From positions 92,560-156,559 of the forward strand of contig CAJBDJ010000066.1 in the NCBI GenBank assembly GCA_903951825.1: DNA of 64,000 nucleotides. Direction: 5' to 3'. The notes under the pieces are model-generated. The model was not told the origin of the DNA, made no database searches, and saw only the letters and a program-made list of their open reading frames with translations. Positions 12,298-21,486 of this stretch are shown piece after piece (positions within the stretch are counted from its first letter, which is position 1; every line of letters starts with the position of its first letter). The position numbers and the translations under genes are program-made. The stretch comes from an uncultured Pseudomonadota bacterium. Lineage in GTDB: Bacteria > Pseudomonadota > Gammaproteobacteria > Burkholderiales > Rhodocyclaceae.

Positions 12298-13419
12298 ATG
12301 CCTCCCCATCCCGCCATTGCCACTACCACTGAAATTGTTGCCGAGCTCAAGGCCGGCCGCATGGTCATTCTGGTTGATGAAGAAGACCGTGAGAACGAGG
12401 GCGACCTGGTCATGGCCACCGAGCACATTACCGCCGATGCCGTCAATTTCATGGCGCGTTATGGCCGCGGATTGATCTGCCTGACACTGACCGAAGCGCG
12501 TTGCAAAAAACTCGGCCTGGTGCAAATGGCGCCCAACAATCGAACTCAGTACGGAACGGCTTTCACCGTCTCGATCGAAGCGGCGGAAGGCGTCACCACC
12601 GGCATTTCGGCGGCTGACCGGGCGTTGACGATGCAAGTTGCGGTGGCCAAGAACAGTACTGCTGACGACATCGTTCAGCCTGGTCACGTCTTCCCGATCA
12701 CCGCCCGCGCCGGCGGCGTCCTGGTTCGCGCCGGGCACACCGAGGCCGGTTGCGATCTCGCCGGCATGGCCGGTCTTGAGCCGTCTTCGGTCATCTGCGA
12801 AATTATGAATGATGACGGGACGATGGCACGTTTGCCGGAACTGATGGAATTCGCCCGTGAACATCAACTCAAGATAGGCACCATCGCCGACCTCATTCAC
12901 TACCGCGCCGCTTCCGAAACCCTGGTCGAGCGTGTCAGCAGCAAAGTCGTCGCCACCGCCCATGGCGATTTCGATCTCCACGCTTTTGTCGACCGGGCCA
13001 GCGGTGCGACCCACCTGGTGCTGGTCAAGGGACAGATTCCGGCCGACGAAGAAACGCTGGTTCGGGTGCACGAGCCGCTTTCGGTGCTCGATTTTCTTGA
13101 TCCCGGCAGCAAGCAGCAGTCGTTTTCGATTGATCAGGCGCAGGCGGCGTTGGCGCAAAAAGGCCATGGCGTGATTGTTCTCATGCATCGGCCGGAAGAC
13201 GGTGACGCCTTGCTTGCCCGCCTTCGCGGCCAACCTGAGGCGAAGTCGCCGCGCCCCGTGAATAAATGGGATCCGCGTACCTATGGCATCGGCGCACAAA
13301 TTCTGCGCGATTTGGGCGTCAGGAAGATGCGCCTTCTCTCCAGCCCGCGAAAAATGCCCTCGATGACCGGCTTTGGCCTCGAAGTCACCGGTTTTGTTAC
13401 CTCTCCTGCCGAGCTCTGA
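12298..13419 (+). CDS. ribBA: 3,4-dihydroxy-2-butanone-4-phosphate synthase with degenerate GTP cyclohydrolase II domain
   Basis: The 373-residue protein has an N-terminal RibB domain (about 1-205) with the catalytic acidic loop DEEDRENEGDLVMA, ARYGRGLICLTL and GHTEAGCDLA. RibB converts ribulose 5-phosphate to the four-carbon precursor of riboflavin. The C-terminal RibA-like domain (about 210-373) keeps the fold (LVRVHEPLSVLDFL, YGIGAQILRDLGV, GFGLEVTG). However, it lacks the three zinc cysteines (normally Cx10CxC after RVH) and the RQEGRGIGL active-site segment, so it should not have GTP cyclohydrolase II activity. This matches the RibBX class known from proteobacteria. The ATG at 12298 is preferred because homology starts there; the longer upstream frame is unsupported. 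It heads the operon with ribH. Confidence 0.92.
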   Translation: MPPHPAIATTTEIVAELKAGRMVILVDEEDRENEGDLVMATEHITADAVNFMARYGRGLICLTLTEARCKKLGLVQMAPNNRTQYGTAFTVSIEAAEGVTTGISAADRALTMQVAVAKNSTADDIVQPGHVFPITARAGGVLVRAGHTEAGCDLAGMAGLEPSSVICEIMNDDGTMARLPELMEFAREHQLKIGTIADLIHYRAASETLVERVSSKVVATAHGDFDLHAFVDRASGATHLVLVKGQIPADEETLVRVHEPLSVLDFLDPGSKQQSFSIDQAQAALAQKGHGVIVLMHRPEDGDALLARLRGQPEAKSPRPVNKWDPRTYGIGAQILRDLGVRKMRLLSSPRKMPSMTGFGLEVTGFVTSPAEL

Positions 13420-13422
13420 ATC

Positions 13423-13896
13423 ATGTCCCGCTTTGAAAATATCTTTGAATACGATCGCAACCTCAACGCTGCCGGTTTGCGTATCGGCCTTGTGATGAGT
13501 CGCTTCAATCTGCCGGTTTGCGAAGGCCTGCTCTCCGCCTGTGTCGCCGAACTGAAGCGCCTGGGTGTGGCCGACAGCGACATGAGCATCGCCAACGTAC
13601 CCGGTGCGCTGGAAATCCCACTGGTCTTGCAAACGATGGCGCAAAGCGGCGCTTTCGATGCGCTGATTGCCCTCGGCGCGGTGATTCGCGGAGAAACCTA
13701 TCATTTTGAAGTAGTTTCCAACGACGCCTGCCGTGCCCTCATGGACGTCCAGCTCGATACCGGCATTCCTGTCGCCAATGGCATCCTGACCTGCGAGAAC
13801 GATGAACAAGCCGAGGTTCGGATGCAGCCGAAAGGCGTCGATTGCGCCCAGGTTGCCGTCGAAATGGCCAATTTGCAGAAAGCCCTGACGCAATGA
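13423..13896 (+). CDS. ribH: 6,7-dimethyl-8-ribityllumazine synthase
   Basis: The 157-residue lumazine synthase condenses the RibB product with the pyrimidine from RibD to give the immediate riboflavin precursor. Family motifs are present: [41 protein letters not shown] and [18 protein letters not shown]. The usual GVLT is GILT here. It starts 3 bases after the ribBA stop and its stop overlaps the nusB ATG, so the three are translationally coupled. Proteins of this family assemble into pentamers or 60-mers in the cytoplasm. Confidence 0.96.
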   Translation: MSRFENIFEYDRNLNAAGLRIGLVMSRFNLPVCEGLLSACVAELKRLGVADSDMSIANVPGALEIPLVLQTMAQSGAFDALIALGAVIRGETYHFEVVSNDACRALMDVQLDTGIPVANGILTCENDEQAEVRMQPKGVDCAQVAVEMANLQKALTQ

Positions 13897-14378
13897 CTAC
13901 TTTTTTCAGCGACACCAGCCACCCGGACGAACCCAAGCCAGCGCCGAAATCAGCCCGCCGCCGGGCGCGCGAGTTTGTCCTTCAGGGGCTCTATCAGTGG
14001 CGCGTCGGTGGTGCCGATGAGGCCGCCATCGAAGCGCACTTGCCGGAAATGGAGGGCTTCGTCAAAGCTGACCGCGATTTTTTCGTCGGCACTCTGCGCG
14101 GTGTCATCGCTCAAAGCGAGAAACTTATCGCGCACATTAGCGCTCACATCGACCGTCCCTTTGCCGAGCTTTCGCCGATCGAAGCCTGCGTTTTGTTGCA
14201 AGGGGTGTTCGAACTGATCAACCACCCCGAAACCCCCTACCGCGTCATCATCAATGAAAGTATCGAGCTGGCCAAATCCTTCGGCGGCACCGATGGTCAC
14301 AAATACGTGAATGGCGTTCTCGATAAAGTCGCCGCCGTGGTTCGTCCCGAGTTTGTCTCACGCAGCAAGGGACGCTGA
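13893..14378 (+). CDS. nusB: Transcription antitermination factor NusB
   Basis: The 161-residue all-helical protein binds boxA RNA with NusE (S10) and supports rRNA antitermination. The core [16 protein letters not shown], the [16 protein letters not shown] segment and the C-terminal [29 protein letters not shown] motif (NES...KSF...HKYVNGVLD) are diagnostic. A poorly conserved, Pro/Lys-rich N-terminal extension of about 25 residues precedes the core. The ATG at 13893 overlaps the ribH stop (ATGA). The stop is immediately followed by the thiL ATG at 14378. Confidence 0.95.
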   Translation: MTTFFSDTSHPDEPKPAPKSARRRAREFVLQGLYQWRVGGADEAAIEAHLPEMEGFVKADRDFFVGTLRGVIAQSEKLIAHISAHIDRPFAELSPIEACVLLQGVFELINHPETPYRVIINESIELAKSFGGTDGHKYVNGVLDKVAAVVRPEFVSRSKGR

Positions 14379-15346
14379 TGGGCGCCGAGTTTTCGCTGAT
14401 CGACCGATACTTTGCGCGGCCGACGCCGTCCGCTGTTCTCGGTCCCGGCGACGATTGCGCCTTGCTGGCGCCGACGCCCGGAATGCAACTCGCCATCACC
14501 ACCGACATGCTGGTTGCCGGCACGCATTTCTTCGCCGATACCGACCCGCTGAATCTGGGCTGGAAGACGCTTGCGGTCAATCTCTCCGACCTTGCCGCGA
14601 TGGGTGCCAGGCCACGTTGGGCGACGCTGGCCGGCGCCCTGCCGGCGGTCGACACCGACTGGATCGACAAGTTTGCTACGGGTCTTTTTGACTGTGCCGA
14701 CGAATACGGGGTTGAACTCATCGGCGGCGACACCACGCGCGGCCCGCTCAATTTGTGTGTCACGGCGATCGGCGAAGTCGCTCCGGGGCAGGCCTTGCGC
14801 CGCGATGGTGCCAAAGACGGCGACCTGATCTATGTTTCCGGCCGCCCCGGCTTGGCCGGACTTGGCCTCGCCCAACTACAGGGCAAAGTCGTCCTGCCTG
14901 ACCCCTGGAACCGTCTGTCGCGGGTCGCCCTCGAAAAGCCCCGGCCGCGCCTGGCCCTCGGGCAACGGCTGCTCGGCATAGCCAGCGCGGCGATTGATGT
15001 TTCCGATGGTTTGCTGGCCGATCTCGGCCATCTTGCCAGGCGCTCGGGACTGGCGGCAGCCGTCCGGCTGGTGCAGCTTCCGCATTTGCCAAAGGGCGCC
15101 AGTCACGACAGCATCCCGCGTGCGCTGGCACTCGATTGTCAGCTCGCCGGCGGTGACGATTACGAGCTTTGCTTCACCGTGCCGCCGGCACTCAATCTTC
15201 AATTGGCGGCGATTGCCGCCGAACTTGAATTGCCGCTCTGGTGCATCGGGGAAATGGGTGCGGGAAAAGCAGGGGAGGTCACGGTGTTCGATCCGGATGG
15301 ACAGGCAATTTCATTCGATCATCGCGGATACGAGCACTTTGCCTGA
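14378..15346 (+). CDS. thiL: Thiamine-monophosphate kinase
   Basis: The 322-residue ATP-dependent kinase phosphorylates thiamine monophosphate to the cofactor thiamine diphosphate. It belongs to the AIRS/PurM-like superfamily. Visible are FSLIDRYF, the metal/ATP loop LGPGDDCALLAP, TTDMLVAGTHFF, NLSDLAAMGARPRW and GGDTTRGPL, and in the second domain AAIDVSDGLLADLGH and LAGGDDYELCFTVP. It starts at the last base of nusB, and its stop overlaps the presumed start of pgpA. Length and order of motifs are normal. Confidence 0.95.
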   Translation: MGAEFSLIDRYFARPTPSAVLGPGDDCALLAPTPGMQLAITTDMLVAGTHFFADTDPLNLGWKTLAVNLSDLAAMGARPRWATLAGALPAVDTDWIDKFATGLFDCADEYGVELIGGDTTRGPLNLCVTAIGEVAPGQALRRDGAKDGDLIYVSGRPGLAGLGLAQLQGKVVLPDPWNRLSRVALEKPRPRLALGQRLLGIASAAIDVSDGLLADLGHLARRSGLAAAVRLVQLPHLPKGASHDSIPRALALDCQLAGGDDYELCFTVPPALNLQLAAIAAELELPLWCIGEMGAGKAGEVTVFDPDGQAISFDHRGYEHFA

Positions 15347-15836
15347 AGCAAAAAAAACCGCCCTGGGCTGGAAATTTCTTTTCGCCCATCCTGCCCATTT
15401 CATCGCCTGCGGCTGTGGCAGCGGCCTGACGCGCCGGGCGCCCGGCACCTTCGGCACCCTCTTTGCGTGGGTGACCTTTGGCTTCTTCAGGCCGCATGTC
15501 ACTGATTTCGAGTTGATTCAGCTATTGATCGCGGCATACATGCTCGGCATCTGGGCAATCAACATAGCCGGAAAAACACTCGGCGACCCTGATCACGGAA
15601 GCTTCGTCTGGGATGAAATCGTCCCTTTCTGGCTAGTTCTCTTGATGACGCCGGCAACTTTTACCTGGCAACTGACGGCTTTCGCCTTGTTCCGTTTTTT
15701 CGACATCACCAAACCCCAGCCGGCGCGCTATTTTGACCAGCATGTCAAAAACGGCTTTGGCGTCATGGCCGACGACCTCGTCGCCGCCGGCTACAGCTTG
15801 CTCGCTTTGGCGTTATTGAAGTTTTTATTGGGTTGA
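15297..15836 (+). CDS. pgpA: Phosphatidylglycerophosphatase A
   Basis: The membrane enzyme removes the phosphate from phosphatidylglycerophosphate to give phosphatidylglycerol. The family signature is clear: FLFAHPAHFIACGCGSGLTRRAPGTFGTL, then the hydrophobic segments of residues ~70-95 and ~110-135, DPDHGSFVWDEIVPFW and FRFFDITKPQPARYFD with the acidic catalytic residues. The start is uncertain. The ATG at 15297 gives 179 residues and overlaps thiL by 50 bases. A TTG at 15339 would give 165 residues and a more typical N-terminus. Neither has a strong ribosome site, but the gene is certainly in this frame and closes the ribBA-ribH-nusB-thiL-pgpA operon. Confidence 0.88.
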   Translation: MDRQFHSIIADTSTLPEAKKTALGWKFLFAHPAHFIACGCGSGLTRRAPGTFGTLFAWVTFGFFRPHVTDFELIQLLIAAYMLGIWAINIAGKTLGDPDHGSFVWDEIVPFWLVLLMTPATFTWQLTAFALFRFFDITKPQPARYFDQHVKNGFGVMADDLVAAGYSLLALALLKFLLG

Positions 15837-15892
15837 TTTGGCAAGATCAGTATTGGCGGCTGCGTAGAGCGCCACTGTGGAGAATTTTTGAA

Positions 15893-15922
15893 TTGGCTTT
15901 TAATACGCATAATTTATATTAT
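15893..15922 (+). promoter_or_regulatory. Candidate promoter upstream of gpmI
   Basis: The only A+T-rich stretch in the 242-bp pgpA-gpmI gap contains TTGGCT (15893-15898) and, 16-18 bases on, TATATT/TATTAT (15915-15922). This is consistent with a sigma70 promoter about 155 bp upstream of gpmI. It is a motif-level call only. Confidence 0.35.
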
Positions 15923-16078
15923 GTAAAATAAACTATCAAAGCATGGGGCGGCAAGCTAAAGTTCAAGATATCCCGATTTTTCCTGCTACCGCCATTCTGC
16001 GATCCCGATCCTTGACTCCCCGTAGATCGTCATCAATACTTGCCCACCCTTTACCTGCCTTCGCTGAAAAGACAAGCC

Positions 16079-17722
16079 ATGCTGAAAAAATTATCCGGGT
16101 TCGCCGGCATTTCCGGGCCGATTGTCACCATCGTCATGGATGGCTACGGGTTGTCGAAAACGGCGCTCGGCAACGCCATCGCCGCTGCCAACAAGCCAAC
16201 GCTCGACCGCTTATTTGCAGAGTATTCCCATATCAGCTTGCGCGCGCATGGCACCGCGGTTGGTATGCCCTCCGATGAGGATATGGGGAATTCCGAAGTT
16301 GGTCATAATGCCATCGGCGCCGGTCAGGTTTATAGCCAGGGGGCGGCGTTGGTGGCTGATGCGATTGCCAGCGGTGCGATCTGGAGCGGTGACGCCTGGC
16401 GGGAAATTGTTGCCGGCAGCAAGGCCGGACGCGGCGTTTTGCACCTGATCGGTCTGTTTTCCGATGGCAACGTGCATAGCCATATTGACCATCTCAAAGC
16501 CATGCTGATGCGCGCCAAGGTGGACGGCGTCAAGGTTGTGCGTATCCACGCCCTGCTTGATGGTCGCGATGTTCCGGAAACCAGCGCCCTTGATTATCTA
16601 CTGCCTTTTGAAGCCTTTTTGAGTGACATCCGCAGCGGCGATTTTGATGCGCAAATTGCTTCCGGCGGCGGTCGCCAGAACATCACGATGGATCGTTACG
16701 ACGCTAACTGGAGCATGGTCGACAAGGGTTGGCAAACCCACGTGCTTGGCCGCGGCCCGCAGTTTGCCAGCGCCTCGGCTGCGGTCAGCGCGCTACGCGA
16801 GCAATTCCCCAAAACCATCGACCAGGATTTTCCGCCCTTCGTCATTGCCGCCGCTGGCGAGCCGATTGGCACGATTGAAGACGGTGACGCGGTCGTTTTC
16901 TTCAACTTTCGTGGGGACCGCGCCATTGAAATAACGCGCGCTTTTGAAGAAGCCGCTTTTGACAAGTTCGAACGTGTTCGCTTTCCGCGTGTCACTTATG
17001 CCGGAATGCTGCAATACGATGGTGACCTGCAATTGCCCAAGCGCTTTCTGGTTGCTCCGCCGGCGATCAGGAACACCATGGGTGAATGGTTTTCGCGAGC
17101 GGGCATCACTCAGTTTGCCTGTTCTGAAACGCAAAAATTCGGCCACGTCACCTATTTCTGGAACGGCAATCGCTCGGGCAAGTTTGACGGCGAGACGTAT
17201 CAGGAGGTGGCGAGTGATGTTGTGCCATTTGAGCAACGCCCGTGGATGAAGGCCGCTGAAATCGCCGATGCGATGATCGCCGCCTTGCAAAGCGGGCAAT
17301 ACAAGACCTTGCGCTGCAATTTTGCCAATGGCGACATGGTTGGCCACACGGGAAATTTTCGTGCTGCAACGATGGCAATCGAGGCGCTTGACCTAGCATT
17401 GGGCAGAATTTTGCCGGTCATTGACGCGCTGGGTGGTGTGGCGTTGATTACCGCCGATCACGGCAATGCCGATGAAATGTTCGAAATCGACAAGAAAACC
17501 AAACAGCCGGCAGTGAACAAGGATGGCTCGTTCAAGGCAAAAACTGCCCACACCTTGAACCCGGTGCCGCTGATTCTTTACGACAACGTATCGGCCGGCA
17601 GGCTCTCACTGAATCAAACTGCAGCCGCCGGCTTATCGAATATTGCCGCCACCATTGCTAATCTGCTGGGCTACGAAAAGCACGAGAGCTGGCATGAGAG
17701 CCTGCTTAAGATCAGGGCGTAA
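16079..17722 (+). CDS. gpmI: 2,3-bisphosphoglycerate-independent phosphoglycerate mutase
   Basis: The 547-residue manganese enzyme interconverts 3- and 2-phosphoglycerate in glycolysis and gluconeogenesis. Alkaline-phosphatase-fold metal and catalytic motifs are seen: VTIVMDGYGLS, the phospho-serine loop MGNSEVGHNAIGAGQVY, LFSDGNVHSHIDHL, ALLDGRDVPETSALDYL, FANGDMVGHTGNF and LITADHGNADEMF. The ATG at 16079 places LKKLSGFAGISGPIVTIVMDG at the expected distance from the N-terminus; the upstream in-frame ATG at 16040 lacks homology. It is transcribed alone, facing the iscX end of the isc operon. Confidence 0.95.
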   Translation: MLKKLSGFAGISGPIVTIVMDGYGLSKTALGNAIAAANKPTLDRLFAEYSHISLRAHGTAVGMPSDEDMGNSEVGHNAIGAGQVYSQGAALVADAIASGAIWSGDAWREIVAGSKAGRGVLHLIGLFSDGNVHSHIDHLKAMLMRAKVDGVKVVRIHALLDGRDVPETSALDYLLPFEAFLSDIRSGDFDAQIASGGGRQNITMDRYDANWSMVDKGWQTHVLGRGPQFASASAAVSALREQFPKTIDQDFPPFVIAAAGEPIGTIEDGDAVVFFNFRGDRAIEITRAFEEAAFDKFERVRFPRVTYAGMLQYDGDLQLPKRFLVAPPAIRNTMGEWFSRAGITQFACSETQKFGHVTYFWNGNRSGKFDGETYQEVASDVVPFEQRPWMKAAEIADAMIAALQSGQYKTLRCNFANGDMVGHTGNFRAATMAIEALDLALGRILPVIDALGGVALITADHGNADEMFEIDKKTKQPAVNKDGSFKAKTAHTLNPVPLILYDNVSAGRLSLNQTAAAGLSNIAATIANLLGYEKHESWHESLLKIRA

Positions 17723-17734
17723 GATCCCCTGCCC

Positions 17735-17764
17735 TTGCCAGCCGGCTCAATACCCAGCTGGCAA
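17735..17764. terminator. Inverted repeat between convergent gpmI and iscX
   Basis: TTGCCAGC (17735-17742) and GCTGGCAA (17757-17764) form a perfect 8-bp stem with a 14-base loop, just after the gpmI stop and before the iscX stop. No T-run follows on either strand, so it would be a weak or Rho-assisted terminator. Confidence 0.45.
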
Positions 17765-17817
17765 ATATTCTGGGGTAGTCTGACAGACTTGTCGGCGAGT
17801 GCCGAAAATCATGGCTG

Positions 17818-18012
17818 TCAGGAAACTTCCTCAATCCACGCCTGCTGAATCGCCTCAAGTATTTTCTCGCCACAATGCTTGGGGTCATCACTAAAGCCGG
17901 GCAGAGCCATGACCCAGTTGCGCAAATCGACAAAGTTGATCTTCAGCGGGTCGCTGTCCGGGTAGGTTTCGCTCAACTCGATGGAGATATCGTTGATGTC
18001 TGTCCATTTCAT
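17818..18012 (-). CDS. iscX: Fe-S cluster assembly protein IscX
   Basis: A 64-residue acidic protein, last gene of the isc operon. It binds IscS and iron and tunes cysteine desulfurase activity. The typical core is present: [39 protein letters not shown] and the C-terminal DPKHCGEKILEAIQQAW. The ATG at 18012 has GGAGGGG upstream and overlaps the fdx stop region (18009-18012). The longer frame extending into fdx is only an out-of-frame overlap. Confidence 0.93.
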   Translation of the reverse strand: MKWTDINDISIELSETYPDSDPLKINFVDLRNWVMALPGFSDDPKHCGEKILEAIQQAWIEEVS

Positions 18013-18353
18013 TTGCGGTGCCCCTCCTTCGCCATGTTGATGCTGTATTTGGGAATTTCGACAACCAGGGGCGTTGACCCTACTAGCGCCTGACAGCCAA
18101 GCCGTGAATTCGGCTCCAGACCCCAGGCTTTGTCGAGGAGATCTTCCTCGATTTCCTCGGCGGCATCGAGTGAAGTAAAACCTTCGCGAACAATGACGTG
18201 GCAGGTGGTGCAGGCACAGGACATTTCGCAGGCATGATCGAGTTCGATCCCGTTGGCGAGGAGGTTTTCGCAAATCGACTTGCCCTCCTCCGCCTCGATC
18301 ACTGCGCCCTCGGGACAATTCTCGACGTGCGGCAAAACGATCAATTGAGTCAT
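18009..18353 (-). CDS. fdx: ISC-type [2Fe-2S] ferredoxin
   Basis: The 114-residue adrenodoxin-type ferredoxin supplies electrons for Fe-S cluster assembly on IscU. Cluster ligands are visible as C42, C48, C51 (in [14 protein letters not shown]) and C87 (LGCQALV); C46 is the extra conserved cysteine of ISC ferredoxins. The sequence starts [16 protein letters not shown]. It overlaps the 3' end of hscA by four bases and the 5' end of iscX, which indicates coupled translation in the operon. Confidence 0.95.
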   Translation of the reverse strand: MTQLIVLPHVENCPEGAVIEAEEGKSICENLLANGIELDHACEMSCACTTCHVIVREGFTSLDAAEEIEEDLLDKAWGLEPNSRLGCQALVGSTPLVVEIPKYSINMAKEGHRK

Positions 18354-20230
18354 GCTTCTTCTCCCATTTTTATGTCGCTGACCTTGCGGCCGGACAACAC
18401 TTTTTTGATACTTTGATCCATCCGGCGATGAGCGAACTCCTGCGTTTCAAAACCCAGGTCATCCATCACCAGGTTGATCTGGCGGCGGTTGGTTCCGCCC
18501 ATGGCTTCGGTCAGACGCGCCATCGTCGCCCTGATTTTTTCGGTTTCAGCGGCGCTCAACAAGTGGGCGTCTTCCTTCATTGCCGCCTCGGTCGCCTCGA
18601 TCATGCGCTGCGCTTCGACGACGGCTTCCTTGAGCGCCCGCTGCAGCGCATCATCCTTGGCGTACGTCATTGAATCCTTGAGCATGTCGGCAATTTCATC
18701 GTCGGAGAGACCGTAAGAGGGTTTGACGACAACGCTGGCTTCGATTCCGCTGGTTTGCTCACGAGCCGACACCGACAGCAGGCCATCGGCATCAACCTGA
18801 AAAGTCACGCGGATGCGCGCCGCGCCGGCGACCATCGGCGGAATCCCGCGTAACTCGAAGCGCGCCAGAGAGCGGCATGCGCTGACCAGTTCGCGTTCGC
18901 CCTGAACCACGTGAATCGCCATCGCCGTTTGACCATCCTTGAAGGTCGTAAACTCCTGGGCGCGGGCAGTGGGAATGGTCGAATTTCGCGGAATCACCTT
19001 CTCCGACAAGCCGCCCATCGTTTCAAGGCCCAGCGACAGCGGAATCACGTCGAGCAGCAGCCAGTCTTCCTTGCCGGTTTTGTTGCCGACCAGCAAATTG
19101 GCCTGCGTTGCCGCACCCAAGGCGACAACCTTGTCCGGATCGAGATTGGTCAATGGTTCCTGACGGAAAAAATCGCCCACTGCTTTTTGCACCTGCGGCA
19201 TCCGTGTTGCTCCGCCGACCATCACCACGCCCTTGATGTCCTCGGCGCGCAAGCCGGCATCACGCAGCGCTTTCTTGACCGGTTGCATGGTCTTCGAGAT
19301 CAGCGTCTGGGCGATCTCGGAAAAAGTGGATACATCAAGCTTGAGGTCGACCAGTTCGCCGGTTGACAGGCGCACCGTGATCGGCGCCTGCGGATTTTTG
19401 CTCAGGAATTCTTTGGCTTCACGGCAACGCATCATCAACAAACGTCCGTCTTCCGGCGACAGCGGCTGCAATTTGCCCTGTTCAATGACCCAGCAGAATA
19501 TCCGGTGATCAAAGTCATCTCCCCCGAGCGCTGAATTTCCACCGGTTGCCATGACCTCAAAAATACCCTTGGTCAGTTTCAGGATGGAAATATCGAAAGT
19601 GCCGCCCCCCAGGTCATAGACCGCATAGACTCCCTCGGCGGCGTTATCCAGACCATAGGCGATAGCGGCGGCAGTCGGCTCGTTGAGCAGGCGCAGCACA
19701 TTGAGCCCGGCCAGGCGTGCCGCATCCTTGGTGGCTTGGCGCTGCGCATCGTCAAAATAAGCCGGAACGGTAATCACGGCACCCACCAATTCGCCGGCAA
19801 GCGCGGCTTCGGCGCGCTGCTTGAGGGTTTTTAGAATATCTGCCGAGACTTCAACCGGGCTTTTTGTTCCGCCTGCTGTCTTGAACTTGACCATGCCGGG
19901 TGCCGCGACAAAGTCGTAAGGCATCGATTCAACATGGGAAATATCGTTGATTCCGCGCCCCATGAAGCGCTTGACGGAGACAATCGTGTTTTTCGGGTCG
20001 ACCGCCTGCCTGGCTTGCGCTTCGTAACCGACTTCGGTCGTATTGTCGGCCAGGTAACGCACGATGGAAGGCAGCAAAGGCCGTCCCTGCTCGTCGCTCA
20101 GGCATTGCGCAATCCCGCTGCGAACCGTGGCGACGAGCGAATTGGTGGTTCCGAGGTCGATACCGATGGCGAGCTTGTGCTCGTGGGGAACCGCCGATTC
20201 ACCCGGCTCGGCAATTTGAAACAAGGCCAT
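18350..20230 (-). CDS. hscA: Fe-S protein assembly chaperone HscA
   Basis: The 626-residue Hsp70-family ATPase promotes transfer of clusters from IscU by binding its LPPVK motif. The nucleotide-binding domain shows [14 protein letters not shown], the [10 protein letters not shown] stretch, [14 protein letters not shown] and [13 protein letters not shown]. The substrate-binding domain follows from about residue 390 ([17 protein letters not shown]) with a helical lid. The N-terminal extension ([18 protein letters not shown]) and the position between hscB and fdx distinguish it from DnaK. Only 2 bases separate it from hscB. Confidence 0.96.
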   Translation of the reverse strand: MALFQIAEPGESAVPHEHKLAIGIDLGTTNSLVATVRSGIAQCLSDEQGRPLLPSIVRYLADNTTEVGYEAQARQAVDPKNTIVSVKRFMGRGINDISHVESMPYDFVAAPGMVKFKTAGGTKSPVEVSADILKTLKQRAEAALAGELVGAVITVPAYFDDAQRQATKDAARLAGLNVLRLLNEPTAAAIAYGLDNAAEGVYAVYDLGGGTFDISILKLTKGIFEVMATGGNSALGGDDFDHRIFCWVIEQGKLQPLSPEDGRLLMMRCREAKEFLSKNPQAPITVRLSTGELVDLKLDVSTFSEIAQTLISKTMQPVKKALRDAGLRAEDIKGVVMVGGATRMPQVQKAVGDFFRQEPLTNLDPDKVVALGAATQANLLVGNKTGKEDWLLLDVIPLSLGLETMGGLSEKVIPRNSTIPTARAQEFTTFKDGQTAMAIHVVQGERELVSACRSLARFELRGIPPMVAGAARIRVTFQVDADGLLSVSAREQTSGIEASVVVKPSYGLSDDEIADMLKDSMTYAKDDALQRALKEAVVEAQRMIEATEAAMKEDAHLLSAAETEKIRATMARLTEAMGGTNRRQINLVMDDLGFETQEFAHRRMDQSIKKVLSGRKVSDIKMGEEA

Positions 20231-20232
20231 TT

Positions 20233-20757
20233 TCAGTCTTCCAGCGACGCCAGGGCATCGTCGATTTCATTGAACAATTTTTCGAGAAACATCAGGCGAC
20301 GCACACAATCCGTCGCCTGCGCATGATCATTTTCGTCGAACAAACGGGCGAGCTCGACGAAGCGCTCGTCAATATCACCCTGCAAACGGTGATGCAGTCG
20401 CTCAAGCTCGTGATGGTCGCCGGCGCTACGCGCCTCGATCACGGCTTCACGCCACGTCATCTGCTCGATCAGGAAAGCGGCGGGCATGGCCGTGTTGTTT
20501 TCAGCCTGAATGTCATGACCCGCCAGATGCAACAGATATCTGGCTCGCGCAAGCGGCTTTTTCAGCGTCAGATAAGCTTCATTGGCATGGGTCGCCCATT
20601 GCATCGACAGCCGCCGTTCGGCATCGCTGCCATTGGCGAAACGATCCGGGTGAACCTTTGCCTGAATGTGGCGGTAGCGCGCATCGAGGTCACCCGAGTC
20701 GAGCCTGAAACCGGGACTCAGCCCGAAAAGTGAAAAATGATCGGCGCGAAAATTCAT
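20233..20757 (-). CDS. hscB: Fe-S protein assembly co-chaperone HscB
   Basis: The 174-residue J-domain protein delivers IscU to HscA and stimulates its ATPase. The N-terminal J-domain begins [19 protein letters not shown] and contains the essential HPD motif in [11 protein letters not shown]. The C-terminal three-helix domain (about 95-174) is the IscU-binding part. The start ATG at 20757 coincides with the iscA stop. No zinc-binding N-terminal extension of the eukaryotic type is present. Confidence 0.95.
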   Translation of the reverse strand: MNFRADHFSLFGLSPGFRLDSGDLDARYRHIQAKVHPDRFANGSDAERRLSMQWATHANEAYLTLKKPLARARYLLHLAGHDIQAENNTAMPAAFLIEQMTWREAVIEARSAGDHHELERLHHRLQGDIDERFVELARLFDENDHAQATDCVRRLMFLEKLFNEIDDALASLED

Positions 20758-21080
20758 CAGACGTTGAACGATTCACCGCAGCCACATTGATCCTTGACGT
20801 TCGGATTGTTGAACTTGAAGCCTTCGCTCAAGCCCTCGCGGGCGAAATCAAGTTCCATCCCGTCAAGATACGGCAGGCTCTTGGCGTCGACAAAAACCTT
20901 GACGCCATTACTCTCGAAAACCAGATCCTCGTCGCTGATTTCATCGACGAACTCCAGTTTGTAAGCCATTCCCGAGCAGCCGGTGGTGCGCACCCCGAGG
21001 CGCAGCCCGACACCCTTGCCGCGCTTGGTCAGGTAATTGGCAACGTGTTTGGCTGCCTTTTCGCTCAAGGTGACGCCCAT
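20757..21080 (-). CDS. iscA: Iron-sulfur cluster assembly protein IscA
   Basis: The 107-residue A-type carrier delivers clusters to target proteins. Its three ligand cysteines are C35 (TTGCSGMAY), C99 and C101 ([11 protein letters not shown]), exactly as in E. coli IscA. The ATG at 21080 is chosen because the sequence [17 protein letters not shown] starts there; upstream codons in the frame overlap iscU and are not conserved. It follows iscU by 1 base. Confidence 0.96.
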   Translation of the reverse strand: MGVTLSEKAAKHVANYLTKRGKGVGLRLGVRTTGCSGMAYKLEFVDEISDEDLVFESNGVKVFVDAKSLPYLDGMELDFAREGLSEGFKFNNPNVKDQCGCGESFNV

Positions 21081-21081
21081 T

Positions 21082-21465
21082 TTATTCCCCGTGTTTTTTC
21101 TTGTAATCGGCGACGGCTGCCTTGATCGCATCCTCAGCCAGAATCGAGCAATGGATTTTAACCGGCGGCAGCGCGAGCTCTTCGGCGATTTCCGTATTTT
21201 TGATCGCCAAGGCCTGGTCGACCGTCTTGCCCTTGACCCACTCGGTCACCAGCGATGAAGAAGCAATCGCCGAACCGCAGCCGTAGGTTTTGAACTTGGC
21301 GTCCTCGATCACCCCGGCCTTGCTGACCTTGATTTGCAGCTTCATCACATCGCCACAGGCGGGGGCGCCGACCATGCCGGTGCCGACCCCGTCATCATCC
21401 TTGCCAAAGGAGCCGACGTTACGTGGATTCTCATAATGATCAATGACTTTGACGCTATAGCTCAT
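21082..21465 (-). CDS. iscU: Fe-S cluster scaffold protein IscU
   Basis: The 127-residue scaffold on which nascent [2Fe-2S] clusters are built with sulfur from IscS. Cluster ligands C37 (PACGDVMKL), C63 ([11 protein letters not shown]) and C106 ([10 protein letters not shown]) are present. The HscA-recognition motif LPPVK is at residues 99-103. The assembly-regulating aspartate (CGDV) is intact. It starts 21 bp after the iscS stop in the operon. Confidence 0.97.
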   Translation of the reverse strand: MSYSVKVIDHYENPRNVGSFGKDDDGVGTGMVGAPACGDVMKLQIKVSKAGVIEDAKFKTYGCGSAIASSSLVTEWVKGKTVDQALAIKNTEIAEELALPPVKIHCSILAEDAIKAAVADYKKKHGE

Positions 21466-21486
21466 GTAAATTCTCCTTTAATTTCT

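Noticed and set aside
12244..13893. 549-codon open frame on the minus strand
   Set aside because: It is antisense to ribBA and ribH, which have clear family motifs. High G+C makes long antisense frames common, and the translation shows no family pattern.
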